The notes: generated by a model not told the origin, from the sequence alone. A stretch of 64,000 nt of DNA from Haloferax prahovense DSM 18310 (GCF_000336815.1 NZ_AOLG01000054.1:241498-305497), one strand, 5' to 3'. Numbered from the stretch's first letter, positions 52,343 through 63,692 are shown. Translations and numbers: made by a program.

Positions 52343-53352
52343 TGCTCGACACCTCCGAGTTCGCGTCCGTCGAGGGAGTCCGCGAGCGCCTCGTCAGGGA
52401 GCGCGTCGAGGACGCGTTCGGTGCCGATCACCTCGACGAGTCGCCGGATGCCGCGGGGTTCGGCGGTCTCGACCTCGTGGTCGGTCCGGCGGGTGTCGAA
52501 CGCCCGGTCGATGTAGGACTCGCGGAGTTCCGCGAGGCGCTCGTCGTCGAGGTCGGCGTCGTCGGGGACCTCGCTTTCGAACCACTCGCGCCAGCGGTCG
52601 CGGTCGCCCCACTCGCCTTGGAACTCGGTGTCGGCGCGGAGCCAGTCGTAGTGGGCCGCGAGGTCGCCGGGGAAGCCGCGTTCGCGCCGGCGGTCCTCGA
52701 CGAGACACCGGGCGACGTGGCCGCCATGTCCGGCGGCGATACCGACCTGCGCGTTCCGCTCGCCCGACGGGGCGGCGACGTACAGCCCCTCGACCGGGGT
52801 CCGCCCGTCGTCGTCGGCGTAGTCGGAATCGAAGTGCTCGTGGACCTCGCCGTGGTGGTCGTGTTCCTCGAACATCGCGTCCTCGTCGTCGAGGCCGCGG
52901 AGGTAGTCGCCGTCGTACCACGCGGCGGCGACGACGTAGTCGGCTTCGACCCGGCGGCCGTCCTGCGTACGGACGACGAAGCGCCGGGCGTCGGCGTCGA
53001 ACACGCTCGACTTGGTCTCGCTCGCGTCCGCGTTCTCGTCGGCGTCACTCGCGTTTCCACCCGCATCGTCGCCCGGTCGCTCGACCGAGACGACCATGTC
53101 CGCGACGTAGTCCGCGCCGACCTCCGCGACGTGTTCGTGCATGAGCGCGGTGAAGGTGTCGACGCCGATACCAGCGGGGAAGCCGAGGTAGTTTTCGAGG
53201 TACGCACACCGGCGGAAGGCGGCGTTGCCCCGGTCGAAAACGACGGTATCGAGGCCGTATCGCGCGGTGAAGACGGCCGCGGCGCACCCCGAGGGACCGC
53301 CGCCGACGACGACCACGTCCGTCGAGTCGGGTTCGGTGCCTTGGTCGGTCAC
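52339..53352 (-). CDS. NAD(P)/FAD-dependent oxidoreductase, TrxR-like, possibly metal-linked
   Basis: The 337-residue protein (GTG start) has a dinucleotide-binding site VVVVGGGPSGCAAAVFTARYG at the N terminus and resembles thioredoxin-reductase-type flavoproteins. The usual CxxC active site is absent, and a single Cys stands in RRCAYLENYLGFP. It has a His/Asp-rich loop, EEHDHHGEVHEHFDSDYADD, and a second insert (about 100-125). It is first in the operon with the FecCD permease and ATPase and carries two putative iron boxes upstream. A role in reducing or releasing iron from an imported complex is a reasonable guess. Confidence 0.82.
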   Translation of the reverse strand: MTDQGTEPDSTDVVVVGGGPSGCAAAVFTARYGLDTVVFDRGNAAFRRCAYLENYLGFPAGIGVDTFTALMHEHVAEVGADYVADMVVSVERPGDDAGGNASDADENADASETKSSVFDADARRFVVRTQDGRRVEADYVVAAAWYDGDYLRGLDDEDAMFEEHDHHGEVHEHFDSDYADDDGRTPVEGLYVAAPSGERNAQVGIAAGHGGHVARCLVEDRRRERGFPGDLAAHYDWLRADTEFQGEWGDRDRWREWFESEVPDDADLDDERLAELRESYIDRAFDTRRTDHEVETAEPRGIRRLVEVIGTERVLDALPDEALADSLDGRELGGVEQ

Positions 53353-53425
53353 GGCTCAGACCGCCCCCGTGAGAACAGCCCGTCGAAACGCGTGGTCGAA
53401 GCCGGCTCCGTCTTCGTTCATACGT

Positions 53426-53441
53426 TTTAGGCGTCCCTAAT
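53426..53441. promoter_or_regulatory. TTAGGN4CCTAA palindrome, proximal iron-box-like site
   Basis: TTTAGGCGTCCCTAAT, core TTAGG-CGTC-CCTAA (53427-53440), lies between the TATA-like element (rc of AATACAATAAACC, near 53438-53450) and the start of the 53352 operon. Its placement would block transcription when bound. Confidence 0.65.
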
Positions 53442-53461
53442 ACAATAAACCACTTTCGGAT

Positions 53462-53477
53462 TTTAGGGACTCCTAAA
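53462..53477. promoter_or_regulatory. TTAGGN4CCTAA palindrome, distal iron-box-like site
   Basis: TTTAGGGACTCCTAAA, core TTAGG-GACT-CCTAA, is centred 36 bases from the proximal site (about 3.4 helical turns), so the two may cooperate. It is upstream of the TATA-like element of the flavoprotein/FecCD operon. Confidence 0.65.
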
Positions 53478-53599
53478 TCCACCGACACGCGGAGAACGGC
53501 CCGCAAAGCGGCTGGCGCACGCGAATCAGCGGTAACGACGTCCGAGAGAAAGGCCGGCAGACTGCCGGACGAACGCGGCCCAGCGTGGCCGAAATCCCC

Positions 53600-54136
53600 T
53601 CAGCCGAGGAGGTACCGGAGCTTCGGTCGCTGGCGGACGAACTCTATCTCCTCGAGGTACGCGTCGAGGCCGAGGATGCGGCCCGCCGCGAGCGCGCCGA
53701 CGACGAGGAACAGCACGAGCCCCAGCAGGTCGCCGTTGACCAGCCCGTGTCCCCAGTCGGCGTTGCCGAGGTAGAAGAACGTCATGAGGAACGTCCCCCC
53801 GGCGGCGGCGAGTCGGACGGCAGCCCCGGTGATGAGCGCGAACCCGATGAGCGTCTCGCCCAGCGGGACCATGAAGTTCGTGAACTCGAGCATCCACGGC
53901 GTCTGGCCGACCCACGCGAGGAACGCGTGGACCGGGCCGGGCGCGCCGGTGGTGCCGTTCACGAGCCAGCCGCCCGCGTTAAACGGCTCGGCGGCGAGGT
54001 ACTTCGTCACCCCCGCGTGGAGGAACCAATACCCCGTGACCAGTCGGGCGAACACGAGGACGTAGCCGGTGACGCCCTCGGCGTAGTCGAACTCCATCCG
54101 GTTCCCCAGCATCTCGATTTCGCCGGTTGCGGCCAT
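53600..54136 (-). CDS. DoxX-family membrane protein
   Basis: The 178-residue protein has four membrane helices, as usual for DoxX: YVLVFARLVTGYWFLHAGVTKYL near the start and FMVPLGETLIGFALITGAAVRLA. DoxX proteins are linked to quinol oxidases or to thiosulfate-dependent respiration in some archaea, but many family members have no known activity. There is no oxidase subunit near it here. It runs from ATG 54136; about 250 bases separate its stop from the iron-boxed operon. Confidence 0.85.
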   Translation of the reverse strand: MAATGEIEMLGNRMEFDYAEGVTGYVLVFARLVTGYWFLHAGVTKYLAAEPFNAGGWLVNGTTGAPGPVHAFLAWVGQTPWMLEFTNFMVPLGETLIGFALITGAAVRLAAAGGTFLMTFFYLGNADWGHGLVNGDLLGLVLFLVVGALAAGRILGLDAYLEEIEFVRQRPKLRYLLG

Positions 54137-54361
54137 CGTCTGTCACCTCACATGTGAAGCGTGGGCCGCCGGGAGATTATAAACCCGGACCGATTTTCGA
54201 ATCCTCGGAAACTGGGAATCGGCGGGCCGTCCACGTCGATTCGAACCGGTACCCTCGGCGGGCGCGGACGCGAAGATACGTCTCGACGCGGTGTCGTGGG
54301 TTCCACCGGTCACGCGGCCGACGGCCGCCGTCGTCGGGCGAGACTGACCCGTCCCCCCGAC

Positions 54362-54721
54362 TCACTCGGGCGTGATGACGACCCCGTCGTCGTCGGCGTG
54401 GTCCATCGCCACCTCGTGTCGCGTGTGGCGGGCGTGGGTGCGGGCCCATCGACGGGCGCTGGCCTCGGAGAGGAACTGCTCGCCGTCGGGACACTGTCGG
54501 CAGCTAACGACCCACGGCGAGACGTCGTCCGGGAAGTGTCCGGTGTGGCGACGGTGGTCGAGCGCGAACTGCTCGACCGACTGGTTGCCGAGCTGTAGCT
54601 CGTCCAGTTCGTACGAGAGGTCCCACTCCTCGCCGCACCGCGAACACGAGACGGTCGGCGTATCGTCTATCGGGGCCGTCGGAGAGTGCGTGCGAAAGTC
54701 GTCGTCGCTCGGTGGAGACAC
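54362..54721 (-). CDS. Zinc-finger-like haloarchaeal protein
   Basis: The 119-residue protein contains VSCSRCGEEWDLSYELD and VVSCRQCPDGEQF, two CxxC pairs about 48 residues apart that could form a zinc site. Histidines cluster between and after them (HRRHTGHF, HARHTRHEVAMDH). I chose a GTG at 54721 (VSPPSDDDFRTH...), because the frame upstream is poorly protein-like and a TATA-like TTTATC lies near 54780. The true start may differ. Function unknown, possibly nucleic-acid binding. Confidence 0.6.
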   Translation of the reverse strand: MSPPSDDDFRTHSPTAPIDDTPTVSCSRCGEEWDLSYELDELQLGNQSVEQFALDHRRHTGHFPDDVSPWVVSCRQCPDGEQFLSEASARRWARTHARHTRHEVAMDHADDDGVVITPE

Positions 54722-54831
54722 AGGCGGGATTGGGACCGCGGCCTCTTGTAACCGCCTGCCCCCGAAGTGAAAGACAATCTGTTGATAAATTCCCGTGGAA
54801 TCGGCCGGACGAGGCTCCCGGTCGCCGACCC

Positions 54832-55014
54832 TCACTCCGCGTTCGACGCCCAGTCTCTGACCAGCGCGACGGCGAAAACCGTCAGAAGGGCGGCGATGCC
54901 GGCGTTCCGCGCGAAGTCGCCGGTGTCGCCGGCGGCGAGTCGGACGACGCCGAGCGCGAGGAGGAGTCCGATGACGAGCGCGAACAGGACGGCCGCCCAC
55001 GACCGCGCGTGCAT
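54832..55014 (-). CDS. Small two-helix membrane protein
   Basis: A 60-residue protein: MHARSWAAVLFALVIGLLLALG (first helix), then ARNAGIAALLTVFAVALVRDW (second). It looks like a compact hairpin membrane protein of the DUF-type common in haloarchaea. Position gives no clear partner; it is upstream of the zinc-finger-like gene on the same strand and could be co-transcribed. Confidence 0.6.
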   Translation of the reverse strand: MHARSWAAVLFALVIGLLLALGVVRLAAGDTGDFARNAGIAALLTVFAVALVRDWASNAE

Positions 55015-55126
55015 GGTCGGGGGTAGCGGGTCGCCGGTGAAAACCGTTCAGGTCGGCGCATCGAACCGGTACCCCCAGTCGTGACACCCAGTTCTCCCCG
55101 CCGTCCGGGTCGGGCGCGTCTCGGAT

Positions 55127-55324
55127 TCAGGCGCTCGCGTCGTAGCCCGCCTCTTCGACGGCCGCGACGAGGGCGTCGGTGTCGGCGTCGCCCTCGACGG
55201 TCGCCCGCTCCGCCTCGCGGTCGGCGGTCGCGTCCTCGACGCCGTCGACGCCGGCGAGGGCGTCGGCGACGCGCTGTTCGCAGTGTTCGCAGGTCATCCC
55301 GGTGACGGTGAGCGTGGTCGACAT
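55127..55324 (-). CDS. copZ: Copper chaperone, HMA domain (CopZ-like)
   Basis: The 65-residue protein is one heavy-metal-associated domain. The metal site is GMTCEHCEQRV (two Cys of the MxCxxC motif at 12 and 15), and the rest follows the ferredoxin-like beta-alpha-beta fold. It would carry Cu(I) to the CopA ATPase downstream of the divergent regulator. Start ATG 55324 faces the regulator start at 55430 across a 105-base region with two inverted repeats. Confidence 0.95.
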   Translation of the reverse strand: MSTTLTVTGMTCEHCEQRVADALAGVDGVEDATADREAERATVEGDADTDALVAAVEEAGYDASA

Positions 55325-55367
55325 GCGGTTCGAGATAGGAGCTTCCCGATTTAGTGGATTTCCCTTT

Positions 55368-55391
55368 CGTCGGGTCGACAAACTCCCGACG
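55368..55391. promoter_or_regulatory. Inverted repeat in the copZ-regulator intergenic region
   Basis: CGTCGGG-N10-CCCGACG is a perfect 7-bp inverted repeat 39 bases before the regulator start at 55430. It lies beside the TTTCGA motif at 55396 and could be a second binding element or an RNA hairpin. Confidence 0.4.
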
Positions 55392-55395
55392 TTAA

Positions 55396-55410
55396 CTTTC
55401 GATTCGAAAG
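55396..55410. promoter_or_regulatory. Putative copper-regulator operator
   Basis: CTTTCG-ATT-CGAAAG is a palindrome about 20-34 bases upstream of the Lrp/TRASH gene and facing copZ. A matching site, GTTTCGAATCCAAAG (12 of 15 bases the same), precedes copA at 56111. Sharing between the two copper promoters makes it a likely site for this regulator. Confidence 0.55.
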
Positions 55411-55429
55411 CCAAACGCGAGGAACACCT

Positions 55430-56056
55430 ATGACATCGTGGTACCAACTGAGTCGCATGCGCGCGCTCGACGAAACAGACCTCCACATCCTCGAACTCCT
55501 CGCCGAAGACGCCCGCCGACCCTTCAGCGACATCTCCGCCGAAGTCGGCCTCTCCGCGCCGGCGGTCTCCGACCGTATCGACCGCCTCCGCGAGGAGGGC
55601 ATCATTCGCCGATTCACCGTCGACCTCGACCAGTCGACGCTCTCGGGGGGGACGCCCGTACTCGTCAGACTCACCGTCCGCCCGGAGTTCGTCGACGAGG
55701 TCCGCGACGCCCTCCGAGCGGCAGACCCGGTCCACCACCTGTTCGTCGCGGCGGACGGCGAAGTGACCGTCCACGCCCGGCTCGACGGGGACTCCGTCCG
55801 CGCCCAGTTGGACGAGCTCGTGGACCTCTCGCGGGTCCGCGACTACGAGGTGAGCCTCGTGGAATCCGCCGAGTGGACGCCGACGGTCAACGGAACCGGC
55901 TTCGCCCTCGAGTGCGCCGAGTGCGGCAACACGGTGACGAGCGAGGGCGAGAGCGCCCGCATCGGCGGGACGCTCTACCACTTCTGCTGTTCGTCCTGTC
56001 TCGGCCGGTTCGAAGACCGGTACGACCGCCTCGAAGCCGGCGCGAACGATGATTGA
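55430..56056 (+). CDS. Lrp-type copper-responsive regulator with TRASH domain
   Basis: The 208-residue protein combines an Lrp HTH (LDETDLHILELLAEDARRP, then SDISAEVGLSAPAVSDRIDRL), an AsnC-like effector domain and a C-terminal TRASH metal site. That site is in LECAECGNTVTSEGE and LYHFCCSSCLGRFED, with CxxC and CCxxC. It matches the Halobacterium VNG1179C type, reported to control a copper ATPase. Divergent copZ and downstream copA confirm the context. Start could also be the ATG nine codons downstream (55457). The metal is probably Cu(I). Confidence 0.92.
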   Translation: MTSWYQLSRMRALDETDLHILELLAEDARRPFSDISAEVGLSAPAVSDRIDRLREEGIIRRFTVDLDQSTLSGGTPVLVRLTVRPEFVDEVRDALRAADPVHHLFVAADGEVTVHARLDGDSVRAQLDELVDLSRVRDYEVSLVESAEWTPTVNGTGFALECAECGNTVTSEGESARIGGTLYHFCCSSCLGRFEDRYDRLEAGANDD

Positions 56057-56110
56057 CCGGGCGGGCGACGAGTGGGTGGCGTGAGCGGCGACTGAGCCTC
56101 GAAGCCAGCG

Positions 56111-56125
56111 GTTTCGAATCCAAAG
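56111..56125. promoter_or_regulatory. Second copy of the putative copper operator
   Basis: GTTTCGAATCCAAAG lies about 73-87 bases before the copA start chosen here (56198). It resembles the site at 55396-55410. The TATA for copA could be in the AT-richer part near 56180 (GTACGTATAG). Confidence 0.5.
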
Positions 56126-56197
56126 TTCGGCCCCTCGATGACGCTCGGTTCTGAAGGGACAATCGAGGTAAGAGAGGGGCACGTACGTATAGATGAG

Positions 56198-58780
<2,583 letters not shown>

Positions 58781-58829
58781 TCCGTTTCGCCGTCTCGCTT
58801 TTGTCCTCGCGCGGCGATTCTCTCAGGGT

Positions 58830-59057
58830 ATGTCCACTCGAACTCCCGCGCGGACGGAGCCGTGGCTCTTGGTCGCCGTCGGCGCGTTCCTCGTTCTCGT
58901 CGGCCTCGGAACGCTCGCGAGCGCCCCGTGGCGCTACGCGGCCGGCGGGTCGGTCGTCGCGGTCGCCGCGCTCCAGATAGTCGGGTCGCTGTCGGCGGTC
59001 GTCATCGGTGCCGGAGCCGCGTGGCTCGGGGCGGTCGGAGCGCGCGAAAAACGGTGA
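58830..59057 (+). CDS. Small two-helix membrane protein
   Basis: A 75-residue protein with two hydrophobic stretches, PWLLVAVGAFLVLVGLGTLA and VVAVAALQIVGSLSAVVIGA, joined by a short APWRYAAGG turn. It follows copA on the same strand with a 49-base gap, so it may be co-transcribed, but its link to copper is unknown. Confidence 0.6.
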   Translation: MSTRTPARTEPWLLVAVGAFLVLVGLGTLASAPWRYAAGGSVVAVAALQIVGSLSAVVIGAGAAWLGAVGAREKR

Positions 59058-59069
59058 CGGACGGGGCGT

Positions 59070-59924
59070 TCAGTACCGCGACGGGAGGAACGCCATGCCG
59101 ATGAGGAGAATGACCGTGGTGAACAAGACGATGGCGATGCCCCAGAGGCCGTTTTCGGTCTCGTGGAAGCTGTCGATTTCGGACAGTTGTGCCTGGTAGC
59201 TGTCGTAGTTCTGCGTCAGGACGAGCGTCTCGCCGTCCGGGAAGTACGCGAGGTACTGCTGTCCCGAGAGGGTCAGATTCGCCTCGTTTTCGACGGTGAC
59301 GGTGTTCTCCTCGGACGCGAACCACTCGAGGGTTACGCCGGAGGTCTCGACCGCGTCGACGGTGACAGACTGGTTGTTGTAGTCGAAGGAGTCACCTTCG
59401 GCGACGGTGCGCGTCTCGTTCGCCGGGAAGTACTCGTCGACCGAGACGAGCGTCGAATCGTTGACGACGACGTAGCGCTCGCCGTCACGGGTGACGGTCT
59501 CGTTGTCGGCGTTCGAGTCGGCTTGGAGGATTGCGGTCTCGTTGTACAGTTCGACCAGCGTCGCCTCGGTGGGGTCGGAGACGTTGGCGATTTCGACACG
59601 GTAGTCCGTGCCGTCGAGCGTGACGGTGCTCTCGTTGTCCCACGTCTCGGTGAAGCGAGCGGAGTCGTTCACGTAGGTGAGTTCACCAGAGCGGACCAGC
59701 GTGGTGCCACCACCGTGACCGCCCGACTCCTCCTCTTCGGTTATCGACGACACTGTGTACGCCTGGTCGCTATCGGGGACGGAGAACTCGTCCCCCTGTG
59801 CCAGCGAGTACTCGGGGTTCTCGAAACTGACCGACGGCGTCGATGCAGTCGCGATAAGTGAGTATGCACCGGCACCGATGACCAGGAAGAACACGACGGA
59901 GATGACCGCGGCGCGTCGTTGCAT
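59070..59924 (-). CDS. Extracytoplasmic protein with terminal membrane helices
   Basis: The 284-residue protein has one helix at each end (AVISVVFFLVIGAGAYSLIA and GLWGIAIVLFTTVILLIGMA), so the middle is probably outside. The central part is beta-rich and acidic, with many Asn sequons (NDS, NES, NVS, NET, NQS, NLT) that could be N-glycosylated. Repeated DGxxY-type strands (DGTDYRVEI, DGERYVVVN) suggest tandem small beta domains. A GGHGGGTT turn follows. Function unknown; an envelope role is likely. Confidence 0.72.
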   Translation of the reverse strand: MQRRAAVISVVFFLVIGAGAYSLIATASTPSVSFENPEYSLAQGDEFSVPDSDQAYTVSSITEEEESGGHGGGTTLVRSGELTYVNDSARFTETWDNESTVTLDGTDYRVEIANVSDPTEATLVELYNETAILQADSNADNETVTRDGERYVVVNDSTLVSVDEYFPANETRTVAEGDSFDYNNQSVTVDAVETSGVTLEWFASEENTVTVENEANLTLSGQQYLAYFPDGETLVLTQNYDSYQAQLSEIDSFHETENGLWGIAIVLFTTVILLIGMAFLPSRY

Positions 59925-60140
59925 GGTTTCGGCATGGGCCACGCGGCGTATAACGATTACTTTTCCTCGGAGCGTGTCACCGCGTCGCGCGACTGCCGGC
60001 GGCGACTCCCGCCCCCAATACGACGGTGCAGACGAACAGTCGAAGCTGTGGATTGACAAGGGTTTTTGAAACTATTGGCCGAACCTCCCGCCAATGAGAT
60101 ACCGACCAGTCGTTCGACGGAGCCGAACCGGGAGTTGGTC

Positions 60141-63100
60141 GTGACGCGCGACGACGACCTCGTCACAGAACAGTTGGAACTCGCCGCCGATCGGTTCGAC
60201 TTCCTCAACGCGCTGGACGGTACGCGCCTCGACAAGCGAGACTTGACCGAGGCGCTGCCGTACTCCCGCTCGACGGTCGACCGCGCGATACGCGACCTGA
60301 CCGCCGCGGGGTTCGTCGTCGACGACGGCGACTACACCACGTCGCTGAAGGGCGGACAGTTCATCTCCCTGTTTCGTTCCACCCGCGACGCCGCCGCCGA
60401 CGTGCTCGAACTCGACTCGTTCGTCGCCGGAGCGGCCGCCGACTACCCGCTTCCGGTCGAGGCCGTCGTCGGGGCCGACGAACTGCGGACCGACCCGCGC
60501 GTCTCACACCCGTTCGATGCGCTCGGAAACAGGTTCAAAGCGACGACCAACGGGACGTTCGTCCTCCCGTACCTGCCGAGTCAGACGTTCGTCGACCGGT
60601 GTACGACCTGGCTCGTCGACGGGCACTCCTGTCGGTTCGTCGCGCCCGACTCCGTCGTCACCGCTATCTGGCGGGCGTACCCGGCGTTTCTCGAAACCGT
60701 ACAGACCGTCCCGGACTGCGAGCTTCGGGTCGGCGAGGTTCCCCCGTTCGCCATCGCGCAGACGACGCTCGACGGGACGCCCCACGCGATGGTGGTCGCC
60801 TACGACGACGACGCGCGCGCCCGCTGCGTCATCGAGAATACGAGCGAGCGCGCCGTGGCGTGGGCCCGGAGCCGCGTGCAGTCGATTTGGGAAGCCGCGA
60901 GCCCGTTCGACCTCAACGGAAACGCCGACGGCGATGCTCCCGAAACCGAAGCCGACATCGCGGACGCCAAAGCGGGCGATGCGGACGGTAAAGCGACGAC
61001 GGCTGGTCCCCGGAGCGTAACTGACGACCGCGGTGGGAGTGCAGCGATTCGCGGCCCGGCGCTCTCCACGGTGCTGCGGTCGCAAGGGTTCGCCCGACTC
61101 GCTCCGGCGTACTTCGACCGCGTCGGCGTCTCGCCGCCGCTGGCGTGTTGGCGCGCCGGTTTCGACCTCGGCGAGGTCCGCGCCGGTTACGCGCTCGACC
61201 GCGAACGCCCGACCGAAGACGGACGCGAGAACGTGACTGACGACCTGTTCTCCCGTCTCCGCTCGGGTACCGACCACGTCGTGACGGGTCCGCCCGGCGC
61301 GGGAAAGAGCACGGTCTGTATGTCCGTCGCGTGCCGGTGGTACGACCACGAGCAGGGTACCGTCCTCTACCGAAAGTCCGGCCAGCACGACCCGTTTACC
61401 TCCGCGGCGCACCTCGGGTCGTACCTCGCCGAAGCCAGCGGGCACGTCCTCGTCGTCGTCGAGGACGCGACCCGGACCGAGGCGAACAGCATCTTCGAAC
61501 TCGTCCGCGAGTTCGACGACGACGACCGCGTGACGTTCCTCCTCGACAGTCGGGAAAGCGAGTGGCGCGACGACTCGCTCCGCGGCACCGCTCGCCTCGA
61601 ATTCCACCGGAGACAATCGATAGACGTGGTCCCCGTTCCCGTCGTCGACGCCCGCGAGCGGGCCAGACTTGTCGAGCACTTCGAGGCGACCGTCGGAACG
61701 AACGTCGATATCGACCCCGAGAAACTCACCCCGAACGAGGGCGGAGACCTCGAACCAGGAGAGATGTATCTCTTTTTGCATCGACTCGCCCGGCACGCCG
61801 AGCCGGCAGCCGGAGGGAACGCCGCCCCGACGAGCCTCCTCGACGATATCGATTCCGTCTACGCCGACCTCGAACGCGTCGACGAGCGACTCGGCATCGA
61901 CGTCGGCGTTCTCGTGAATCTCCTGAACGCCTCGGGCATCGGCGTCTCGCCGCCGCTCGCGTACGCGCTCACCGAGTCGAAGCGCGACGAATCGGTCGTC
62001 GAAGAAGCGCTCGACGCGCTCGAACGGACCGTCCTCTACTCCGCGTTCGGCGACGACGAGTCCGACGGCGAGCGGGTTCGCGCGGTCCACGAGACGTGGT
62101 CCGCTCGTTTCCTCCAGCGGCTGCTCGACCTCGAATCCGAGCGTCGCGCCCGCCGCCGGTTCGAGCGATGTCTCGACGCGCTCTGCTCGCTCGTCGACGA
62201 CGGCGACGCGCGCCGGACCGTCCAATCGGTGTTCGGCGGCACCGCCGATATCGTTCGCACTATCGAGAGCGACCCCGCGACGTGGGGAGAACGACTCGTC
62301 CGTAGCGTGTTCGAACTCGGCGTCAACACGCCGACGCTCTCCGAGCTGTACGCCGAGACCGACTACTCCGACGTCGACGTGCCGCGGGCCTGCGACGGGA
62401 CGCTCCGACTCGACGTTCGTCGGTGGCGCGCCCGCATGTTCGTCAACGGGGGCGAACTTGAACGCGCCAAACGAGAGTTCGAGTCGCTCGCGTCGCTCGA
62501 CGACGAGCGCCTCGACGAGACGGCACTGGTCCGCGCGCGCGCCGACGGCTTTGCCGGACTCTCCGAGGTCGGACGCTACCGCGGTTCGTTCGAGCCCGCC
62601 CGCGAATACGCACAGGAGGCCCTCGAACGATTCAGTCGAATCGACGACGAGGTGGGCCGCAGCGACGTGTTGAACGCACTAGGTGGTATCGAGGCACAGA
62701 CCGACAATCCGGAGGCCGCGAAAGTCTACTACCAGCGAGCGCTCGGACTCCGCCGCGACCTCGAAGACGATACGAAAGTTGCGAGCACGCTCGCGAACCT
62801 CGGACTCGTCGAGATAACGCTCCGAGAGTTCGAGTCAGCCGCAGCGCACGCCCGTACAAGTCTCCAGATTCGCCGCGAGATTCAGTATCCGTGGGGGGAA
62901 GCGCTGAGCCTCGCCGTTCTCAGCCGTATCGAACTCGAAAACGGGACGCTCGACGAAGCGGAGCGATACGCCCGACTCGCGCTCGACATCCGCGTCGAAA
63001 TCGGCGACTCCATCGGCATCGCGTCGACATCGAACAACCTCGGAAAGATAGCGTTCGACCGCGGCGCGCTCGAGGACGCGCGCGAGCGCTACGAATCGCT

Positions 63101-63692
63101 TCTCGACGACGTCGAGGACCCGGAGTTCGATTGGATTCGAAGGGACGTGTACTACGGTCTCGCCCAAACGCTCTCTGAACTCGGTGAACCGGAGACCGCC
63201 ATCGAATACGCCGAACGCGCCATCGACCTCCTCGAAGAAAACGAGTCGAAGCGGACCGAACTCCAGACAGTCCGCGCTCGAACCCTCCTGGACAGCGGCG
63301 ATCTCGACGACGCGCGAACGGTCGCAGAACGCGCCCACGAACGAGCGTCCGGACTCGGCGACGAGCCGAGGACGCTCGCGAGCGTGACGCTCGGAGAGGT
63401 GTACGTGCGGTCGGGAGAGACTGACGACGGGATTTCCCTGCTCAGAACTGCAATCGAATCCGCCCCGACGGCAGCTCTCGAAGGCCGGTGTCGCCGACAG
63501 TACGCTACGGCGCTCTGTGAGACCGGAGACGTTTCCGATTCACTCGCCGAATTACGACGCGCTGCAGCGTGCTTTTCCTCTGTCGAAGCCGGGGTTCGAG
63601 CGCGGAAGACTGCACTTGACGCCCTCGAACTCGCACACGAACTGGGCGACGCCGACGCGGTCAGCGCGCTCGAACAGCGGCTCGTACGATAG
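60141..63692 (+). CDS. Large HTH-NTPase-TPR protein (STAND-like)
   Basis: The protein has 1,183 residues from this GTG (a TTG at 60066 would add 25). It opens with a winged helix (RFDFLNALDGTRLDKRDLTEAL, then STVDRAIRDLTAAGFVVDD), followed by a haloarchaeal sensor-like domain to about 280. A P-loop NTPase follows, with Walker A VVTGPPGAGKST (about 380-391) and Walker B GHVLVVVEDA (about 435-445). Downstream motifs LLDSRESEW and FLHRLAR fit the STAND class. The C-terminal 430 residues are a series of TPR-like repeats (DVLNALGGIEAQTDNPEAAK, STLANLGLVEITLREFESAA, STSNNLGKIAFDRGALEDAR). Such proteins act as ligand-triggered switches; target genes are unknown. Confidence 0.85.
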   Translation: MTRDDDLVTEQLELAADRFDFLNALDGTRLDKRDLTEALPYSRSTVDRAIRDLTAAGFVVDDGDYTTSLKGGQFISLFRSTRDAAADVLELDSFVAGAAADYPLPVEAVVGADELRTDPRVSHPFDALGNRFKATTNGTFVLPYLPSQTFVDRCTTWLVDGHSCRFVAPDSVVTAIWRAYPAFLETVQTVPDCELRVGEVPPFAIAQTTLDGTPHAMVVAYDDDARARCVIENTSERAVAWARSRVQSIWEAASPFDLNGNADGDAPETEADIADAKAGDADGKATTAGPRSVTDDRGGSAAIRGPALSTVLRSQGFARLAPAYFDRVGVSPPLACWRAGFDLGEVRAGYALDRERPTEDGRENVTDDLFSRLRSGTDHVVTGPPGAGKSTVCMSVACRWYDHEQGTVLYRKSGQHDPFTSAAHLGSYLAEASGHVLVVVEDATRTEANSIFELVREFDDDDRVTFLLDSRESEWRDDSLRGTARLEFHRRQSIDVVPVPVVDARERARLVEHFEATVGTNVDIDPEKLTPNEGGDLEPGEMYLFLHRLARHAEPAAGGNAAPTSLLDDIDSVYADLERVDERLGIDVGVLVNLLNASGIGVSPPLAYALTESKRDESVVEEALDALERTVLYSAFGDDESDGERVRAVHETWSARFLQRLLDLESERRARRRFERCLDALCSLVDDGDARRTVQSVFGGTADIVRTIESDPATWGERLVRSVFELGVNTPTLSELYAETDYSDVDVPRACDGTLRLDVRRWRARMFVNGGELERAKREFESLASLDDERLDETALVRARADGFAGLSEVGRYRGSFEPAREYAQEALERFSRIDDEVGRSDVLNALGGIEAQTDNPEAAKVYYQRALGLRRDLEDDTKVASTLANLGLVEITLREFESAAAHARTSLQIRREIQYPWGEALSLAVLSRIELENGTLDEAERYARLALDIRVEIGDSIGIASTSNNLGKIAFDRGALEDARERYESLLDDVEDPEFDWIRRDVYYGLAQTLSELGEPETAIEYAERAIDLLEENESKRTELQTVRARTLLDSGDLDDARTVAERAHERASGLGDEPRTLASVTLGEVYVRSGETDDGISLLRTAIESAPTAALEGRCRRQYATALCETGDVSDSLAELRRAAACFSSVEAGVRARKTALDALELAHELGDADAVSALEQRLVR

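Noticed and set aside
60066..60140. TTG at 60066 as start of the STAND-like protein
   Set aside because: It overlaps the only TATA-like stretch (TTTTTGAAACTATT), so transcription would start after it; a GTG at 60141 fits better, although this is not certain.
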